DNA from: DASXTS01 sp036505275 | Lineage (GTDB): Bacteria; Actinomycetota; Actinomycetes; Mycobacteriales; Pseudonocardiaceae | Direction: 5' to 3' | Assembly: GCA_036505275.1 (NCBI GenBank) | Contig: DASXTS010000500.1 | Coordinates: 1 to 24,739 of the forward strand | DNA length: 24,739 bases | Shown here: piece after piece, positions 1-7,296 of the stretch | Layout of the letters: the number at the start of each line of letters is the position of its first letter | Numbering within the stretch: position 1 is the first letter of the stretch | Program-made: the position numbers and the translations under genes | The notes under the pieces: generated by a model | Databases searched by the model: none | What the model saw: the letters and a program-made list of their open reading frames with translations, nothing else | What the model was told of the DNA's origin: nothing

Positions 1-2
1 GC

Positions 3-206
3 CGCCGATCACCCCAGCAGGCGGCCCAGCCGGTGCTGATGGCCGCCACCGATCCGGACCTGGCCGGCCGGACCAACTTGTGGATCACCGAGAAGAGCCG
101 GATCGGCGAGCCGTCCAAGACCGCCCGCGACGACGACCTGGGCAGCCGGGTCTACCAGCGGATCGCCGCCCTGGTGGACGAGGCGCCGCGGGGACATCTG
201 GGGTGA
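3..206 (+). CDS. Short-chain dehydrogenase, C-terminal fragment (5' cut by window)
   Basis: The frame is open from the window edge and gives 67 residues before TGA at 204-206. The sequence reads QPVLMAATDPDLAGRT, then NLWITEKSRIGEPSKTARDD, and ends in a helix-like tail. This matches the C-terminal end of actinobacterial short-chain dehydrogenase/reductases of the retinol-dehydrogenase/protochlorophyllide-reductase-like group, where a P-L-AAT-P-L-G motif is followed by a charged helix. The Rossmann TGxxxGxG motif and the YxxxK catalytic pair lie outside the window, so substrate and activity cannot be judged. It is followed at once by a degraded hydrolase, so it may itself be part of a decayed stretch. 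Confidence 0.6.
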   Translation, partial: RRSPQQAAQPVLMAATDPDLAGRTNLWITEKSRIGEPSKTARDDDLGSRVYQRIAALVDEAPRGHLG

Positions 207-602
207 TCCCGGCGACCCGCCAATCCTGCTGATCGGCGGCGCGGGCTGGCGGGACGAGCGCTGCCGGTGCGTCGCCGCAGGGTTGCGGTTCGTCATCAGA
301 GACAGCGACACGGACGGCGGCACGGACGCGACTGTCGTGCTCGACACCCTGGGCCTGCCCAACGCACACCTCGTCGGCATCACCACCGGCGCGGCCACGG
401 CGCTGCAGATCGCACTCGATCATCCGGACCGGGTCGACTCGCTCACGCTGATAACCGACGACGAGAGCACCACCGGCGACCTGGCCAAGGTGGACGCGCC
501 GATCATGCTCCTGCCCCGCGACACCGACGAGCCGGACGTGGTCGCTGCGCCGTTACGGCACACCTCCGGCGGCTGGGAGAGCAGGAAGACCGGCTGGCGT
601 CC
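207..602 (+). pseudogene. Alpha/beta-hydrolase remnant with internal deletion
   Basis: Translation in the frame of position 283 gives DPGDPPILLIGGAGWRDERC, then RDSDTDGG, then LDTLGLPNAHLVGITTGAAT, ALQIALDHPDRVDSLTLI and LAKVDAPIMLLPRDTDEPD. These are recognisable hydrolase-fold blocks: strand beta3 with its oxyanion loop, the nucleophile-elbow region and the following helix, and the strand carrying the acid residue. The blocks sit too close together. The usual spacer between the RDxDTG block and the nucleophile strand is mostly missing, and the elbow reads GITTGA rather than GxSxG, so the catalytic serine is absent. No C-terminal His block is seen before methyltransferase sequence begins near 600. 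I read it as an internally deleted, inactive gene. The exact ends are uncertain. Confidence 0.55.
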
Positions 603-1253
603 AGGTCGATCACGGCCGGCGACCCGACCGGCTGGTTTGACCGGCTCTATGCCGCTGGCGCGGCGGGCGAGGTGCCCATGCCCTGGGACCGCACCGAGCC
701 GCACCCGCTGCTCGTTAAGTGGGCCAACGCACTGGCCGGGCACGGGCGGCGGGCGGTGGTGGTCGGCTGCGGCCTCGGCGCCGACGCCGAGTACGTCGCC
801 GCGGTCGGGTACGCCACGGTGGCGTTCGACATCGCCGATACCGCCGTCAAGCTGGCCCGCCTGGTCGCACCGGGCGGCTCGCGGGAACAATGGTGGACTA
901 CCGGGTCGCCGACCTCCTCGATCCGCCGGCGGACCTGCTCGGCGCGTTCGACCTGGTCGTCGAGGTGATCACCCGTGCAGGCCCTGCCCGACCCGCCGCG
1001 GCGCACCGCCATCCGCAATGTGGCCCGCCTGGTCGCACCGGGCGGCACGCTCATCGTCATTGCCGCCCGCCGCGAGCACACTGACGACGTGCGTGGCCCG
1101 CCCTGGCCGTTGACCAGCGACGAGATCGACGCCTTCGCGGCCGGCAGCCTCACCCCGGTGTGTATCGAGGCGCTGACCGACCCAAGGCCACCGCACAATC
1201 CCCGCTGGCGGGCCGAGATCCGCCGCCAACTTCCGGTCGTCAATACGGGGTGA
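603..1253 (+). pseudogene. Class I SAM methyltransferase (TPMT-like), frameshifted
   Basis: Three successive frames are needed to read one protein. Frame of 267: GDPTGWFDRLYAAG, VPMPWDRTEPHPLLVKWANA, AVVVGCGLGADAEYVA (SAM-binding motif I), TVAFDIADTAVKLAR. Frame of 719: MVDYRVADLLDPPADLLGAF, DLVVEVIT. Frame of 975: VQALPDPPRRTAIRNVARLV, APGGTLIVIAARRE, then a tail to TGA at 1251-1253. The second shift is explained by one extra C in the CCC near 971-973. The first shift lies next to a 26-bp patch (853-878) that is an exact copy of 1021-1046 in the same gene. The fold is that of thiopurine-methyltransferase-like SAM-dependent enzymes. No convincing start codon is visible, so the 5' end was probably lost where hydrolase sequence abuts. 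Confidence 0.7.
853..1046 (+). repeat. Perfect 26-bp direct repeat (853-878 and 1021-1046)
   Basis: The two copies are identical over 26 bases and diverge immediately on both sides. Both encode ARLVAPGG in the same frame. In the second copy this is the normal motif before TLIVIAARRE. In the first copy it replaces the residues expected between the motif II helix and the DYRVADLLDPP block. The first copy therefore looks like the templated intruder. Confidence 0.85.
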
Positions 1254-1299
1254 CGCTGTAACCGAACGGGAAAAGCGGGGTTGCCGCCGACCGCCTCGG

Positions 1300-1770
1300 T
1301 TAGGGCCCGAGGCCTGCGGCGAACCGGGCGATCCAGCGTTGTTGGCCGGGGGTCTCCACGGCGCGGGGACGGTAGTACCGCCGGGTCCAGCCGACGGCGT
1401 CCTCCGCAGAGTGCCCAGCCAGGATGGCCATGCAGGCGATGACCGTGCCGGTGCGGCCGGTGCCACCGGCGCAGGCCACCTCGACGCGTTCGCCGGCGCG
1501 GGCCAACCGGTAGGCGTGCGTGATCGCGGCGGCGGCCGTCGGTCCGTCGCCGGGGATGCGGAAGTCGGGCCAGTCGATCCATTCGGCCGGCCAGTCCGGA
1601 CGCCAGCCCTGCCCCCGCCACGGCCATCGCGGCCGGCCGAGCCGACCGAGCCGGCTGAGGTACAGGCCGTAGCTTGGCAGCGGCCCCGGCGGCAGCGGCG
1701 CGCGCAGGCCACGGCCCCGCACCGGCGTGCCATCCGGCAGCATGATCGACCCGGCGAGCTGGTCACTCAC
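1300..1770 (-). CDS. Protein-tyrosine-phosphatase-like protein
   Basis: The product is 156 residues if the GTG at 1768-1770 is used. An ATG at 1741-1743 (MLPDGTPVRGRGLR) is an alternative, and neither has a convincing ribosome site. The key feature is VACAGGTGRTGTVIACMAIL, a CX5R(T) P-loop of the cysteine-dependent phosphatase superfamily, with the nucleophile Cys and phosphate-binding Arg both present. An upstream WPDFRIPGD segment could supply the general-acid Asp. The protein is compact, like the bacterial PTP-like proteins common in actinomycetes, which may act on phosphotyrosine or other phosphoesters. It lies about 90 bp downstream of the VIT transporter on the same strand, separated by the 12-bp tandem repeat. 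Substrate is unknown. Confidence 0.8.
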   Translation of the reverse strand: MSDQLAGSIMLPDGTPVRGRGLRAPLPPGPLPSYGLYLSRLGRLGRPRWPWRGQGWRPDWPAEWIDWPDFRIPGDGPTAAAAITHAYRLARAGERVEVACAGGTGRTGTVIACMAILAGHSAEDAVGWTRRYYRPRAVETPGQQRWIARFAAGLGP

Positions 1771-1811
1771 CCCGGCATTGTGCCCGCCACGCAGACGGCG
1801 GGGTGCCGGTC

Positions 1812-1871
1812 GGCTATGTCGTCGGCTATGTCGTCGGCTATGTCGTCGGCTATGTCGTCGGCTATGTGGTG
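1812..1871. repeat. 12-bp tandem repeat, five units
   Basis: Four exact copies of GGCTATGTCGTC (1812-1859) are followed by one variant, GGCTATGTGGTG (1860-1871). Read on the minus strand, the unit contains CATAGCC, so the stop codon TAG of the VIT transporter lies in the variant unit and the same in-frame TAG recurs every 12 bp behind it. The array lies between the transporter and the downstream phosphatase gene. It has no self-complementary arms, so it does not look like a hairpin terminator. Confidence 0.95.
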
Positions 1872-2590
1872 GTGACGCCGATGAGCATGCCGACGAGGAA
1901 CGTGGCGGTGGCCGCGATTGCGCCGAGGCCGAGCTGCCGCAAGCCGCTGAGCCACCACGGCTTGGCGGTGAAACGGCTGGTCACCGCGCCGGCGGCGAAC
2001 AGGCCGGCGCCGCCGACGGCCAGCCCGGCGGCCAGCGAGTCGAAGCCGAGCAGGTAGGGCACCAGCGGGAACAGCGCGCCGACCGCAAAGCACAGGAACG
2101 ACGACGCCGCGGCCACCCACTGCGACGGTTGCTCGTCGGGGTCGACGCCGAGCTCCTGGGTCAGGTGCACCCGCACCGCAAGGTCGTCGTCCTGATGTAC
2201 CTCCTCGGCGACCCGCTCCGCCGTCTGCCGCGAGAGGCCCATTTCCATGTACATCTGCACCAGCTCGGCCTGCTCGGCGCGGGGATGTCTTTCGATCTCG
2301 GCCCGCTCCACGGCCGCCTCCGCACGCACCTGCTGGTTCTGCGCCGACACCGAGGCGAACTCGCCGAGCGCCATGGAGAACGCGCCGGCCACCAGCCCCG
2401 CCACCCCGGACAGCACAATGACGCCCCGGTTCGCCCCGGCGCCGCCGACGCCCGCCACCAGCGAGATGTTGGTCACCAGCCCGTCCATGGCGCCGAACAC
2501 CGCCGGCCGCAGCCAGCCGCCCGATACGTCGCGGTGGGTGTGGCCGATCTCGTCGACGCTCTCGGCCGTCACGGGGTCGGGCACGGTCAC
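1862..2590 (-). CDS. VIT1/CCC1-family transporter (Fe2+/Mn2+)
   Basis: 242 residues from the GTG at 2588-2590 (MTVPDPVTAESVDEIGHTHR). The frame is open further upstream, but that would run into the divergent gene and adds only unstructured Arg/Pro sequence. Family hallmarks are RPAVFGAMDGLVTNISLVAG (first membrane helix with the Asp-Gly), AGAFSMALGEFASVSAQNQ (second helix), and a hydrophilic linker with EIERHPRAEQAELVQMYMEM. A pair of helices follows around WVAAASSFLCFAVGALFPLV, and a last helix pair ends MLIGVTTT. Vacuolar-iron-transporter homologues carry ferrous iron or manganese across membranes, and the Glu-rich linker binds metal. Metal specificity here is not determinable. The TAG stop lies in the 12-bp repeat array. 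It is divergent from the MauE-like gene with only 46 bp between starts. Confidence 0.88.
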   Translation of the reverse strand: MTVPDPVTAESVDEIGHTHRDVSGGWLRPAVFGAMDGLVTNISLVAGVGGAGANRGVIVLSGVAGLVAGAFSMALGEFASVSAQNQQVRAEAAVERAEIERHPRAEQAELVQMYMEMGLSRQTAERVAEEVHQDDDLAVRVHLTQELGVDPDEQPSQWVAAASSFLCFAVGALFPLVPYLLGFDSLAAGLAVGGAGLFAAGAVTSRFTAKPWWLSGLRQLGLGAIAATATFLVGMLIGVTTT

Positions 2591-2636
2591 CCACTGTACG
2601 GTGGGCGGCCGGCGCGCCGCGGGTACCCTCGCCACG

Positions 2637-3116
2637 GTGGTACGCGACGTCGTCGGCACCCTCGCCAGGGTGGGTCTGGCGGCCGTCTGGCTGATCTCCG
2701 GCGGGCTCAAGGCCGCCGACCCTTCGCAGACCTACCTCACGGTCTCGGCCTTCGACGTGCTGCCGGCCGCCGCGGTCGGCCCGGTGGCCGCGGCCCTGCC
2801 GTTCGTCGAACTGGCCATCGGCGTTCTGCTGCTGGTCGGCTTCGGGGTGCGGCCGGCCGCCGTGGCGTCCACGGTGCTGCTGGTCGCGTTCGTCGCCGGC
2901 GTCGGCCAGGCCTGGGCGCGCGGGCTGTCCATCGACTGCGGCTGCTTCGGCGGCGGCGGGCCGGTCGACCCGTCCCGCACCCGTTACCCGCAGGAGCTGG
3001 CCCGCGACCTCGGGTTCCTGCTACTCGCGGTCTGGCTGGTGGTGCGGCCACATACCCTGCTCGCGGCGGACGCCCTCCTGGTCGGGCGGCCGGCCATCGC
3101 TGAGGACGGAGGCTGA
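2637..3116 (+). CDS. MauE/DoxX-like integral membrane protein
   Basis: 159 residues from the GTG at 2637 (VVRDVVGTLARVGLAAVWLI). Four hydrophobic helices are visible at about residues 8-22, 43-68, 72-92 and 122-137. An extramembrane loop carries SIDCGCFGGGGP, with the paired cysteines C101 and C103. This arrangement is typical of the MauE/methylamine-utilisation family, related to DoxX, which is thought to help disulfide formation or thiol handling at the membrane. The next gene, a DsbA-like thioredoxin-fold protein, begins 2 bp after the stop, so the two are co-transcribed. I infer a membrane-embedded redox partner that hands electrons to or from the DsbA-like protein. The direct reaction is unproven. 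Confidence 0.82.
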   Translation: MVRDVVGTLARVGLAAVWLISGGLKAADPSQTYLTVSAFDVLPAAAVGPVAAALPFVELAIGVLLLVGFGVRPAAVASTVLLVAFVAGVGQAWARGLSIDCGCFGGGGPVDPSRTRYPQELARDLGFLLLAVWLVVRPHTLLAADALLVGRPAIAEDGG

Positions 3117-3118
3117 CA

Positions 3119-3931
3119 GTGGGCGGTGGGCAGCGAGCCGATCGGCGGCGCCGGCAGGCGGCGACGCGGGCCACGGCATCCGGGCGCGCCGTGGCGTCCG
3201 CGCGCACCTCGACCAGCGGGTCCGCCGACCGCACCAAGGTGATCACGGCCATCGCCGTCGTGCTGGTGCTGGCCGCGGCGGTGATCGGCGGCGTGCTCTG
3301 GCAGCGCTCCCGCTCCGCGCCACCGGCGCTGACCCAGGCCCCGGTCTCCGCCGCCTACCCGGTGGCCCTCGACGGCGAGGTCGTCGTCGCCGGCAAGGAC
3401 AGCGCCAAGGTCACCGTCGACGTCTACGAGGACTTCCTCTGCCCCGCCTGCGGCTCCTTCGAGGAGCGGGACGGCGACAAGATCGAGCAGGCGCTCACCG
3501 CCGGCACCCTGGGCGTCCGGTATCACATCCTCAACATGCTCGACGACAAGTCCAACCCGCCCGGCTACTCCCTCGACGCCGGCTCCGCCGCCCTCTGCGC
3601 CGCCGACGCCGGCATCTTCCCGGGCTACCACGCCAGCCTCTTCGCCAACCAACCCCGCGAGGGCGGCCGCGGTCACACCACCGACCAGCTCATCCAGCTC
3701 GGCCACGACCTCGGCGCCGGCGACTCCTTCGACTCCTGCGTCCGCAGCGGCGCGCACAAGACCGCCGTCAGCGCCCAGCTTCAGGCCGCTCTCGCCGACC
3801 CCTCCCTGCGCCGCCCTGGTCCCGACGGTGGCCAGTATTTCGGCACCCCCACCGTCGTCCTCGCCGGCTCGGTCGTCGACCTGTCCAAGTCCACCTGGCT
3901 CGACGACGCCCTGCGCGCCGCCGCCGGCTGA
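3119..3931 (+). CDS. Membrane-anchored DsbA-like thioredoxin-fold protein
   Basis: 270 residues from the GTG at 3119, 2 bp after the MauE-like stop, with a GGAGG-type ribosome site in the end of that gene. Residues 1-40 are Arg-rich and cytoplasmic. One membrane helix follows at about 41-60 (VITAIAVVLVLAAAVIGGVL), then an extracytoplasmic domain. The active site is EDFLCPACGSF (C108-P-A-C111). The cis-proline segment is YFGTPTVVL (T243-P244), and a second cysteine pair, C160 and C207, may form a structural disulfide. This is the DSBA/thioredoxin_4 group found as MauE partners in actinomycetes. The likely role is oxidation or isomerisation of exported proteins. CPAC is less oxidising than a CPHC site in classical DsbA, so an isomerase or reductive role is also possible. 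Confidence 0.88.
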   Translation: MGGGQRADRRRRQAATRATASGRAVASARTSTSGSADRTKVITAIAVVLVLAAAVIGGVLWQRSRSAPPALTQAPVSAAYPVALDGEVVVAGKDSAKVTVDVYEDFLCPACGSFEERDGDKIEQALTAGTLGVRYHILNMLDDKSNPPGYSLDAGSAALCAADAGIFPGYHASLFANQPREGGRGHTTDQLIQLGHDLGAGDSFDSCVRSGAHKTAVSAQLQAALADPSLRRPGPDGGQYFGTPTVVLAGSVVDLSKSTWLDDALRAAAG

Positions 3932-4013
3932 GCCCCGATGCTCAGCCCCGCCTACGGTTCGTGTACCCTGAACGACCGAGCCGCCGGTACCCCGGTGGCG
4001 CATCCCTGTCCAA

Positions 4014-4086
4014 GGGGCTGTAGCGCAGCTGGTAGCGCACCACACTGGCAGTGTGGGGGTCACGGGTTCGAGCCCCGTCAGCTCCA
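4014..4086 (+). tRNA. tRNA-Ala (anticodon GGC)
   Basis: The cloverleaf folds by eye. The acceptor stem is GGGGCTG with CAGCTCC (one G-T pair) and the D arm is GCGC/GCGC. The anticodon stem is CCACA/TGTGG with loop CTGGCAG, giving anticodon GGC. The T arm is ACGGG-TTCGAGC-CCCGT. The discriminator base is A4086 and a full CCA is not encoded (A then CCC). It reads alanine GCC codons, the favoured Ala codon in this GC-rich sequence. The 3' end borders an island with a decayed defence gene, as is common for tRNA integration sites. Confidence 0.95.
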
Positions 4087-4459
4087 CCCTTGGTTAGTAC
4101 TCGTACCCCCTGCATGGGTCCTGACCTGGGGTTTTGCGACGCGCAGGGGGGTTCGGCTGGTTAACAGCGTTCGCGGCAGCATGCGAACCGCTCACATGCT
4201 CTTGCTGGCTGAGTACAGCAGCAAAGTACCGCAGTGGGCGTCGTTTCCAGGCTCTCCGAGCTTCGTCCACTCCCGTATTACGCCTAGGGACCCGAGCCCG
4301 ATCCGAACCCACACTGCTAGGGCCTGAACCCCAACAAGTGGATCAGGCGCGATGGCGCCGCCAGGCGGCCGGTCGATCTCGGATCTGGTGGCAAGCGCCA
4401 GTAGTCGAGCGGTACCACAAGCGCGCTCGCCAGGATCGAAGGCAACCTTCACGGCGCCT
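4087..4459. other. Gene-free stretch between tRNA-Ala and Shedu pseudogene
   Basis: I see no credible gene in these 373 bases. Frames that stay open here have no recognisable motifs and overlap each other. Base composition is visibly more mixed than in the flanking housekeeping genes, with TTAACAGCG, AAAGTACCG and several A/T-containing triplets. I found no second copy of the tRNA 3' end inside the window, so an attL/attR pair cannot be claimed. It probably represents eroded island DNA. Confidence 0.5.
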
Positions 4460-5658
4460 TTATGCGCTGTCATCCTCGGCCGCGGCCAGATGCCATTCCG
4501 CCCGAGCAAGCAGTTCGTCAAACGTGAGGATCTCAGGCTCATATAGGTTACGTCGGAAGAGTTCGAACGAGCGCTGCTTCGCGCTGTGGACTCCAACTTC
4601 GCCGCGCAATTCAGCGAGGCTGCCGATAATCAAGAAGGACCGCGGCCTGATGAGGTAGGTGTCGGTGTCAAGGTCGGCTCCGGAGGCATCCTTATCGCGC
4701 AGCCTATCCGAAAGGTCCTGCGCAGCGCGGTAAACTGTCTGCTGAGCTTGGATCACACCACCTGCCAATTCCTGACTGGGTGCCCAGCAGTCCGTGCGGT
4801 ACGGCTTGGCTTCCAGGAGCGGCGTGCGGTGGTGTTTGATCTCGGCGAACACCATCGAGCGGATCAAGCCGGCCGTTCGCAGCAACGCGTCGACACGCTT
4901 GCCGCCGCCACCGATCGAGTATCCCGCCACAACCTGCTCGAGCTTGTCGTTGCTCCAGGAATTCAGCATCTGGCCAGCCAGGCTGACGCCAAGAATCCAC
5001 GGGTTCTGCTCAAGCAGGTCTTGCCAGACCTCTCAGACGACTCGCTTCAGCCTCGAACAGGTCGTGATCATCTAGCAGCGACCTGAAGCGCGTCACCTGA
5101 TCACGACGGAACGCCAGCGCGATGAGGTCCTTGGCCGAGGCATCGTTCTGGATCAGCTCACGCAGTCGCTCCTTGTCTCGACGGTAGAGATCAAGAAGCC
5201 CCTGGGGGTCATCCATGACCGCCTGGAGTACGTCATCGTCGACGACGGTTCGTTCGCCGCCCTCGATCGGTAGGTGGTCCAGGAGCTTGATGGTGCTAAC
5301 CAGCTTTCCGGCCTGCTCGCGATTGAGCTCAAGGATGTTGTCGAGTGTCGACTGACCTTTGGCGGTGGTGATCTTCTGGATCTTGAGTTCGCGCACTGCC
5401 CCCCTGTTCGCGAGCGATCATCATCCTGACCTGGACACGTTAGCCGTCGCGCACGACGAACTCCTCCCATTCGTGGTCGCCCTCGGGCAGCGGTTCGACG
5501 TCGAAGACTCTGTTGATGTAGCGAGCTGGCTGTCCGAAGTCCCGCGAGGTATCGAACTTCAAGGGAAAACTCTTGCTGATGTAGGTCCGGGTCGTGAGCC
5601 GGCGGAGCGCGTAGTCGGCGTCGGTCATCGCTATAGGACCATCGAACGGGTCAAGCAT
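4460..5658 (-). pseudogene. sduA: Broken Shedu anti-phage nuclease (SduA, DUF4263)
   Basis: Three collinear frames join into one protein of about 400 residues, the usual SduA length. N-terminal piece (ATG 5656-5658, AGAGGGA site): ALRRLTTRTYISKSFPLKFD ... DHEWEEFVVRDG, ended by TAA at 5440-5442, after which the same frame reads RVQVRMMIAREQGG. Middle piece: VRELKIQKITTAKGQSTLDN to FEAEASRLR. C-terminal piece: VWQDLLEQNPWILGVSLAGQ, MLNSWSNDKLEQVVAG, then the PD-(D/E)XK core KRVDALL ... MVFAEIKHHRTPLL ... APSQELAGGVIQAQQ, and a tail RPRSFLIIGSLAEL ... FELFRRNLYEPEILTFDELL. The first frameshift is one extra base in a six-C run (5399-5404). The second is a 2-base loss in an AGAGAG-like stretch near 5031-5036. 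Shedu is a single-gene nuclease defence. This copy should be inactive as a full-length protein, although all core residues survive. It is inserted beside tRNA-Ala. Confidence 0.85.
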
Positions 5659-5932
5659 TCTGAAGTCCCTCTCATCAGCAAGATCTCCCAGGTCTAATCG
5701 ACACGCCACACCGACCCGTTACGCTTAGTTGCAGGGCTGTGACGTCTCGTCACCCTACCCGGCGCTCTGCAAGCCGCCGCGGCATCGCTGACAAATGTGT
5801 CACCGGACCTCTCCGACCCGTCATCGGGTGACGGCTACCGCACGCCGTGCATCGAGCCCGCGCGCGTAGGTGGGCAGGTCGCGTGGTGCGGCGAGTAGTG
5901 GAGCGAGTTGGCGCTCGGGACCAACGGAGCCG
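5659..5932. other. Shedu upstream region with inverted repeats and a possible gene tail
   Basis: Two small inverted repeats are visible: GTGACG-TCT-CGTCAC at 5739-5753 and CGTCA-TCGGG-TGACG at 5819-5833. Either could be an operator or a small hairpin. On the minus strand, one frame ending with TGA at 5821-5823 reads QLAPLLAAPRDLPTYARGLD followed by ARRAVAVTR. That looks like a genuine protein tail, but I do not recognise it and it has no body. It may be another gene end left by rearrangement. Confidence 0.35.
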
Positions 5933-6385
5933 TCACTGGTAGAGAACGACGAGCTCGGCGACGCAGGCCGGGCGGGTGCTGCCCTCGAGTTCCACGGTGA
6001 TAGCGAAGGTGGCCTCGATGCCCATCGGGCGTTCCTTGGCGGCGGACAGCATCACCTGCGCGCGGATCCGGCCGCCAACTGACACGGGCGCGGGGAACCG
6101 GACCTTGTTCAGGCCGTAGTTCAGGCCTGCGGTGAGATTCTCGATCCGTATGGCCTCTGCCAGGAACAGGGGCGCCAGCGACAGAGTGAGATACCCGTGG
6201 GCGATGGTTCCACCGAAGGGACCGTCCTTCGCGCGTTCGGGATCGACGTGGATCCATTGGTGGTCGTCGGTCGCGTCGGCGAACAGGTTCACCTGCTGTT
6301 GGGTGATCTCCAGCCAGCCCGTGGTGCCCATCGGTTGTCCGGTGAGGTCGAGCAGGTCGGTGGGGTTCTGGACGTGCGTGGTCAT
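5933..6385 (-). CDS. MaoC/PhaJ-like (R)-enoyl-CoA hydratase
   Basis: 150 residues, ATG at 6383-6385 preceded by AAGGGAATCACC. The hot-dog fold hydratase signature is FADATDDHQWIHVDPERA with catalytic Asp41 and His46, the same five-residue spacing as in PhaJ. It is followed by GPFGGTIAHGYLTLSLAP. Length fits single-domain MaoC-like dehydratases. These enzymes hydrate trans-2-enoyl-CoA to (R)-3-hydroxyacyl-CoA, the monomer used by PHA synthase. It lies downstream of phaC and the depolymerase on the same strand, which supports a PhaJ role linking beta-oxidation to polymer synthesis. A remnant of an acyl-CoA ligase lies between it and the depolymerase, so it may originally have followed a ligase gene. 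Confidence 0.88.
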   Translation of the reverse strand: MTTHVQNPTDLLDLTGQPMGTTGWLEITQQQVNLFADATDDHQWIHVDPERAKDGPFGGTIAHGYLTLSLAPLFLAEAIRIENLTAGLNYGLNKVRFPAPVSVGGRIRAQVMLSAAKERPMGIEATFAITVELEGSTRPACVAELVVLYQ

Positions 6386-6409
6386 GGTGATTCCCTTCGA
6401 TGGTGGTGG

Positions 6410-6477
6410 TCAGCTGAGCTCGCGCTTGAGGATCTTGCCGGTCGCGTTCATCGGCAGGTTCTCGCGGAATTCGGGGG
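6410..6477 (-). pseudogene. C-terminal tail of an AMP-forming acyl-CoA synthetase
   Basis: On the minus strand the sequence reads PEFRENLPMNATGKILKREL then S and TGA at 6410-6412. NATGKILKREL is the highly conserved C-terminal A10 motif of ANL-superfamily acyl-CoA ligases, with the catalytic Lys in TGK. Only about 22 codons remain. They begin directly after the depolymerase stop (TAA 6478-6480) in another frame. The rest of the ligase was lost, presumably when the depolymerase/phaC block was joined here. No function is expected. Confidence 0.85.
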
Positions 6478-7296
6478 TTATCCTTCGGTCAGGAATCGGT
6501 GGATGAGCGGGCTCAGTTCTTGCGTGTGGGTGAGCAGGGCGAGATGTCCGCCGCCGTGGACGACGTGCACGGTGCCGCGCCGGAGCAGGGCGGCTATCAT
6601 GCGGGCGTTGACCAGCGGGATGATCGGGTCGTCGTCGCTGGCGATGACCAGCACCGGCTGCCGCAGTACCGGCAGGTAATACGCGCTGGTCCAGCCCCAG
6701 CCCGCGAACATCTGGCCGTAATAGCCGACCGGGTCGGGCGCCCGGGTGGCCGCGGCGAAGCGGGCGACCAGTTCCGGGTCGTCACCGAAACCGCCGCCGT
6801 AGATCCGAGCGCCGGTCTCGCGCATGCGGGACGGCCGGAAGTACCGGGCCGGGCTGGCCAGCGTGAGCAGCACCCGTGGGCGGGCGGGCACCATCGCCAT
6901 GCCCATGCTGGTGGCGCACAGAACCACCCGCCGGCACAGGCCCGGGTGGCGGTGGGCGATCTCCTGCGCGAGCGCGCCGCCCCAGGAGATCCCCAGCACG
7001 TCGGCCCGGTCGTAGCCGAGCCGCTCGACCACCCCGCGCACCAGCCGGGCGAGTCCCCGCAGCCGGTAGGGGCTCCGGGGCGCAGGCGAACCGCCGGTGC
7101 CCGGCACGTCGAACCGGATGGTCGGGATCCGCCGCCCCTGCTGGGTGGACAGGGCAGCCACCAGTGGCTCCAACAGTTCGAGGTTGGCGCCGATGCCGTT
7201 GCAGAGAACCAGCGGTGTCCCCTCCCCGGCACGGTGGTCGACGTGCAGGTCGACGCCCCGGACCGTCAGCGTGCCCCGGAAATCCACGCTGGTCAT
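6478..7296 (-). CDS. phaZ: PHA depolymerase-like alpha/beta-hydrolase
   Basis: 272 residues from the ATG at 7294-7296, which overlaps the phaC stop as ATGA. A longer open frame exists upstream but lies inside phaC and is not used. The fold reads TPLVLCNGIGANLELLEPLV (oxyanion strand) and RFDVPGTGGSPAP. The nucleophile elbow is LGISWGGALAQEIAHRHP (Ser about 104). The acid strand is VLVIASDDDPIIPL (Asp about 221) and the His block is VVHGGGHLALL (His about 250). The CNGIGANLE and GISWGGALAQ segments are typical of the intracellular medium-chain PHA depolymerase family. It would release 3-hydroxyacids from stored polymer. Tight translational coupling to phaC means synthesis and mobilisation enzymes are made together. 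A general esterase is the alternative. Confidence 0.85.
   Translation of the reverse strand: MTSVDFRGTLTVRGVDLHVDHRAGEGTPLVLCNGIGANLELLEPLVAALSTQQGRRIPTIRFDVPGTGGSPAPRSPYRLRGLARLVRGVVERLGYDRADVLGISWGGALAQEIAHRHPGLCRRVVLCATSMGMAMVPARPRVLLTLASPARYFRPSRMRETGARIYGGGFGDDPELVARFAAATRAPDPVGYYGQMFAGWGWTSAYYLPVLRQPVLVIASDDDPIIPLVNARMIAALLRRGTVHVVHGGGHLALLTHTQELSPLIHRFLTEG

Noticed and set aside
1812..1871. CRISPR array
   Set aside because: The units are 12 bp and directly adjacent without spacers, so it is a simple tandem repeat. No cas genes are seen.
1767..3103. Long open frames on the strand opposite or across the VIT and MauE genes, with repeated VGYV or DDIA peptides
   Set aside because: They are Arg/Pro/Gly-rich shadows of the real genes and of the 12-bp repeat. 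No family motif or ribosome site is present.
4014..4090. tRNA 3' end as an att core with a second copy in the window
   Set aside because: I searched by eye for TTCGAGCCCCGTCAGCTCCA elsewhere and found none, so flanking att sites are not supported within this window.
4192..4596. Minus-strand open frame between tRNA-Ala and the Shedu gene
   Set aside because: It overlaps the Shedu C-terminus in another frame and has low-complexity composition with no recognisable domain.
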